Assembly (NCBI RefSeq): GCF_004125825.1
Contig: NZ_QQWI01000001.1
Coordinates: forward strand, 1-64,000
Reading direction: 5' to 3'
Length of the DNA: 64,000 nucleotides
Origin: Fusibacter sp. A1
GTDB taxonomy: Bacteria; Bacillota; Clostridia; Peptostreptococcales; Acidaminobacteraceae
The position numbers were made by a program, and so were the translations under genes. The notes beneath the pieces were generated by a model. That model did not search any database and was not told where the DNA came from. It saw only the letters and a list, made by a program, of their open reading frames with translations. This document shows positions 63,157 to 64,000 of this stretch, in pieces (within the stretch, counting starts at the first letter, position 1; the number at the start of each line of letters is the position of its first letter).

Positions 63157-64000
63157 TTACTTGATCGATCCCGAAACCATACCTTTGATGATATGTTTCT
63201 GAGCGAATAGAAATCCAACAATTACAGGAGCCGCAGCCATGAGAACGGCTGTCATGATCAGATCCCATTTTTTAACAAACGACCCTGCGAAGTTACGTAT
63301 GGCAAGGGGGATCGTTTGAATGTCCTGCCCGACGCCCAATACCAGTGATGGAAGTAAGAAATCGTTCCATATCCAGATTCCGTTTAAAATGATGATGGTC
63401 ACGACAATCGGCTTTAAAATCGGCATGATGATCTTAAAGAAGATCTGTGGCTTTGAACAACCGTCAATCGTCGCTGCTTCTTCAAGCTCCTTGGGTATCG
63501 ATTTGATAAAACCGTGAAACATGAACACAGCCAGTGGAGCTCCAAAGCCTATATATGCCATGATCATGCCATGATAGGTTCTAAGCATGGACACACCTGT
63601 CGTTTCTTTGATAATCCTGAACAAGGCGACAAGAGGAAACATAACCACCTGAAAAGGTATGATGAGACCGCTTAAGAACAACAGAAAGATAATTGTCGAT
63701 ATTTTCGACTTCGTCCGCACGAGCACCCAGGCGGCCATTGCCGAGAACAAGGTGATCGTAGTGAGTGAAAACAGCGTGATGATCACCGATGAGAAAACAC
63801 TCGAAGAATACCTGATCGTAGGTTTGCTCCAGATTGTTTTGATGTTTTCCACCAACTGTCCCCAGTGATCCGGCATTGAAATCGGGTTGGTGATGATTTC
63901 AAGCGAGGCCTTGGCCGAATTGATAATGACGATGAAAAACGGAGACATTGTGATGATGAACAAAACGATAGTGATCAGGGTTAAAATCAGCGTAATAATT
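63157..64000 (-). CDS. ABC sugar transporter permease (MalG type), start beyond the right edge
   Basis: The frame is open to position 64000, so the true start is outside the window; a TTG at 63963 is not a likely start because the first membrane helix (...TIVLFIITMSPFFIVIINS) begins upstream of it. About six membrane helices are visible. The cytoplasmic EAA loop ELEEAATIDGCSKPQIFFKIIMPILKP marks a binding-protein-dependent importer permease of the MalG class. It lies 54 bases upstream of the GH65 gene in the message. The other permease and binding protein are expected beyond the edge. Confidence 0.93.
   Translation of the reverse strand, partial: IITLILTLITIVLFIITMSPFFIVIINSAKASLEIITNPISMPDHWGQLVENIKTIWSKPTIRYSSSVFSSVIITLFSLTTITLFSAMAAWVLVRTKSKISTIIFLLFLSGLIIPFQVVMFPLVALFRIIKETTGVSMLRTYHGMIMAYIGFGAPLAVFMFHGFIKSIPKELEEAATIDGCSKPQIFFKIIMPILKPIVVTIIILNGIWIWNDFLLPSLVLGVGQDIQTIPLAIRNFAGSFVKKWDLIMTAVLMAAAPVIVGFLFAQKHIIKGMVSGSIK

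Noticed and set aside
63157-63963. Start of the ABC permease at the TTG at 63963
   Set aside because: The frame is open to the window edge and the first membrane helix begins upstream, so the gene is cut by the edge.

Overview
The window looks like chromosomal DNA of an anaerobic, motile, low-to-mid GC clostridial Firmicute. The evidence is the strong AGGAGG-type ribosome binding sites, SAM-I and cobalamin riboswitches with intrinsic terminators, the oxygen-independent cobalamin route (CbiD, CbiG, separate CbiE and CbiT), the AsrABC sulfite reductase, and several chemotaxis and c-di-GMP proteins. A Fusibacter/Acidaminobacter-like organism is a guess from general character, not something the sequence proves. 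No tRNA, rRNA or CRISPR array was seen.

Layout. 1-635: 5' part of a group IIC intron with the start of its reverse transcriptase, sitting directly behind the terminator of hom. 694-3490: metY-hom under a SAM-I riboswitch. 3543-7925: a DUF6624-like protein, an M29 aminopeptidase, a small chemoreceptor-like protein and a flavoredoxin-like protein. 7950-24516: one large minus-strand operon behind a cobalamin riboswitch, holding the anaerobic corrin ring genes, the CbiMNQO cobalt transporter, the C5-pathway genes from glutamyl-tRNA to uroporphyrinogen III, precorrin-2 dehydrogenase and a trailing acetyltransferase. 24616-30564: two plus-strand sulfur operons. The first is asrABC, a ferritin-like protein and an FNT-family (probable hydrosulfide) channel. 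The second is a small siroheme-type sulfite reductase, an unknown protein and a DUF1858 protein. Both are preceded by the same palindrome GTAAC-N4-GTTAC at the same distance from a -10 box.

30571-40211: gnd-zwf-cyclase, a multi-pass membrane protein, cyclophilin, glutaredoxin, an ABC-F ATPase, an HD-GYP protein and DegV. 40364-52391: TldD/TldE, a PAS-GGDEF-HD-GYP protein, a secreted M14 carboxypeptidase, a chemoreceptor, an HTH protein, a leaderless glucosaminidase, a tandem-GGDEF protein and an MFS transporter. 52450-57446: threonine synthase overlapping an ApgM-type phosphomutase that may act as homoserine kinase, a phosphoesterase and aspartokinase. 57468-64000: an unusual kinase-AlkD fusion, a MATE transporter, and a disaccharide phosphorylase locus (pgmB, GH65, ABC permease) running off the right edge.

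The parts connect. Aspartokinase, hom, metY and thrC are the methionine/threonine branch. Sulfide from AsrABC could feed MetY. The tetrapyrrole operon can supply both cobalamin and the siroheme needed by AsrC and the small sulfite reductase. The most notable signals are the shared palindrome of the two sulfur operons, the kinase-AlkD fusion with all three AlkD active-site residues in register, the thrC-apgM pair, and the IIC intron at the hom terminator.
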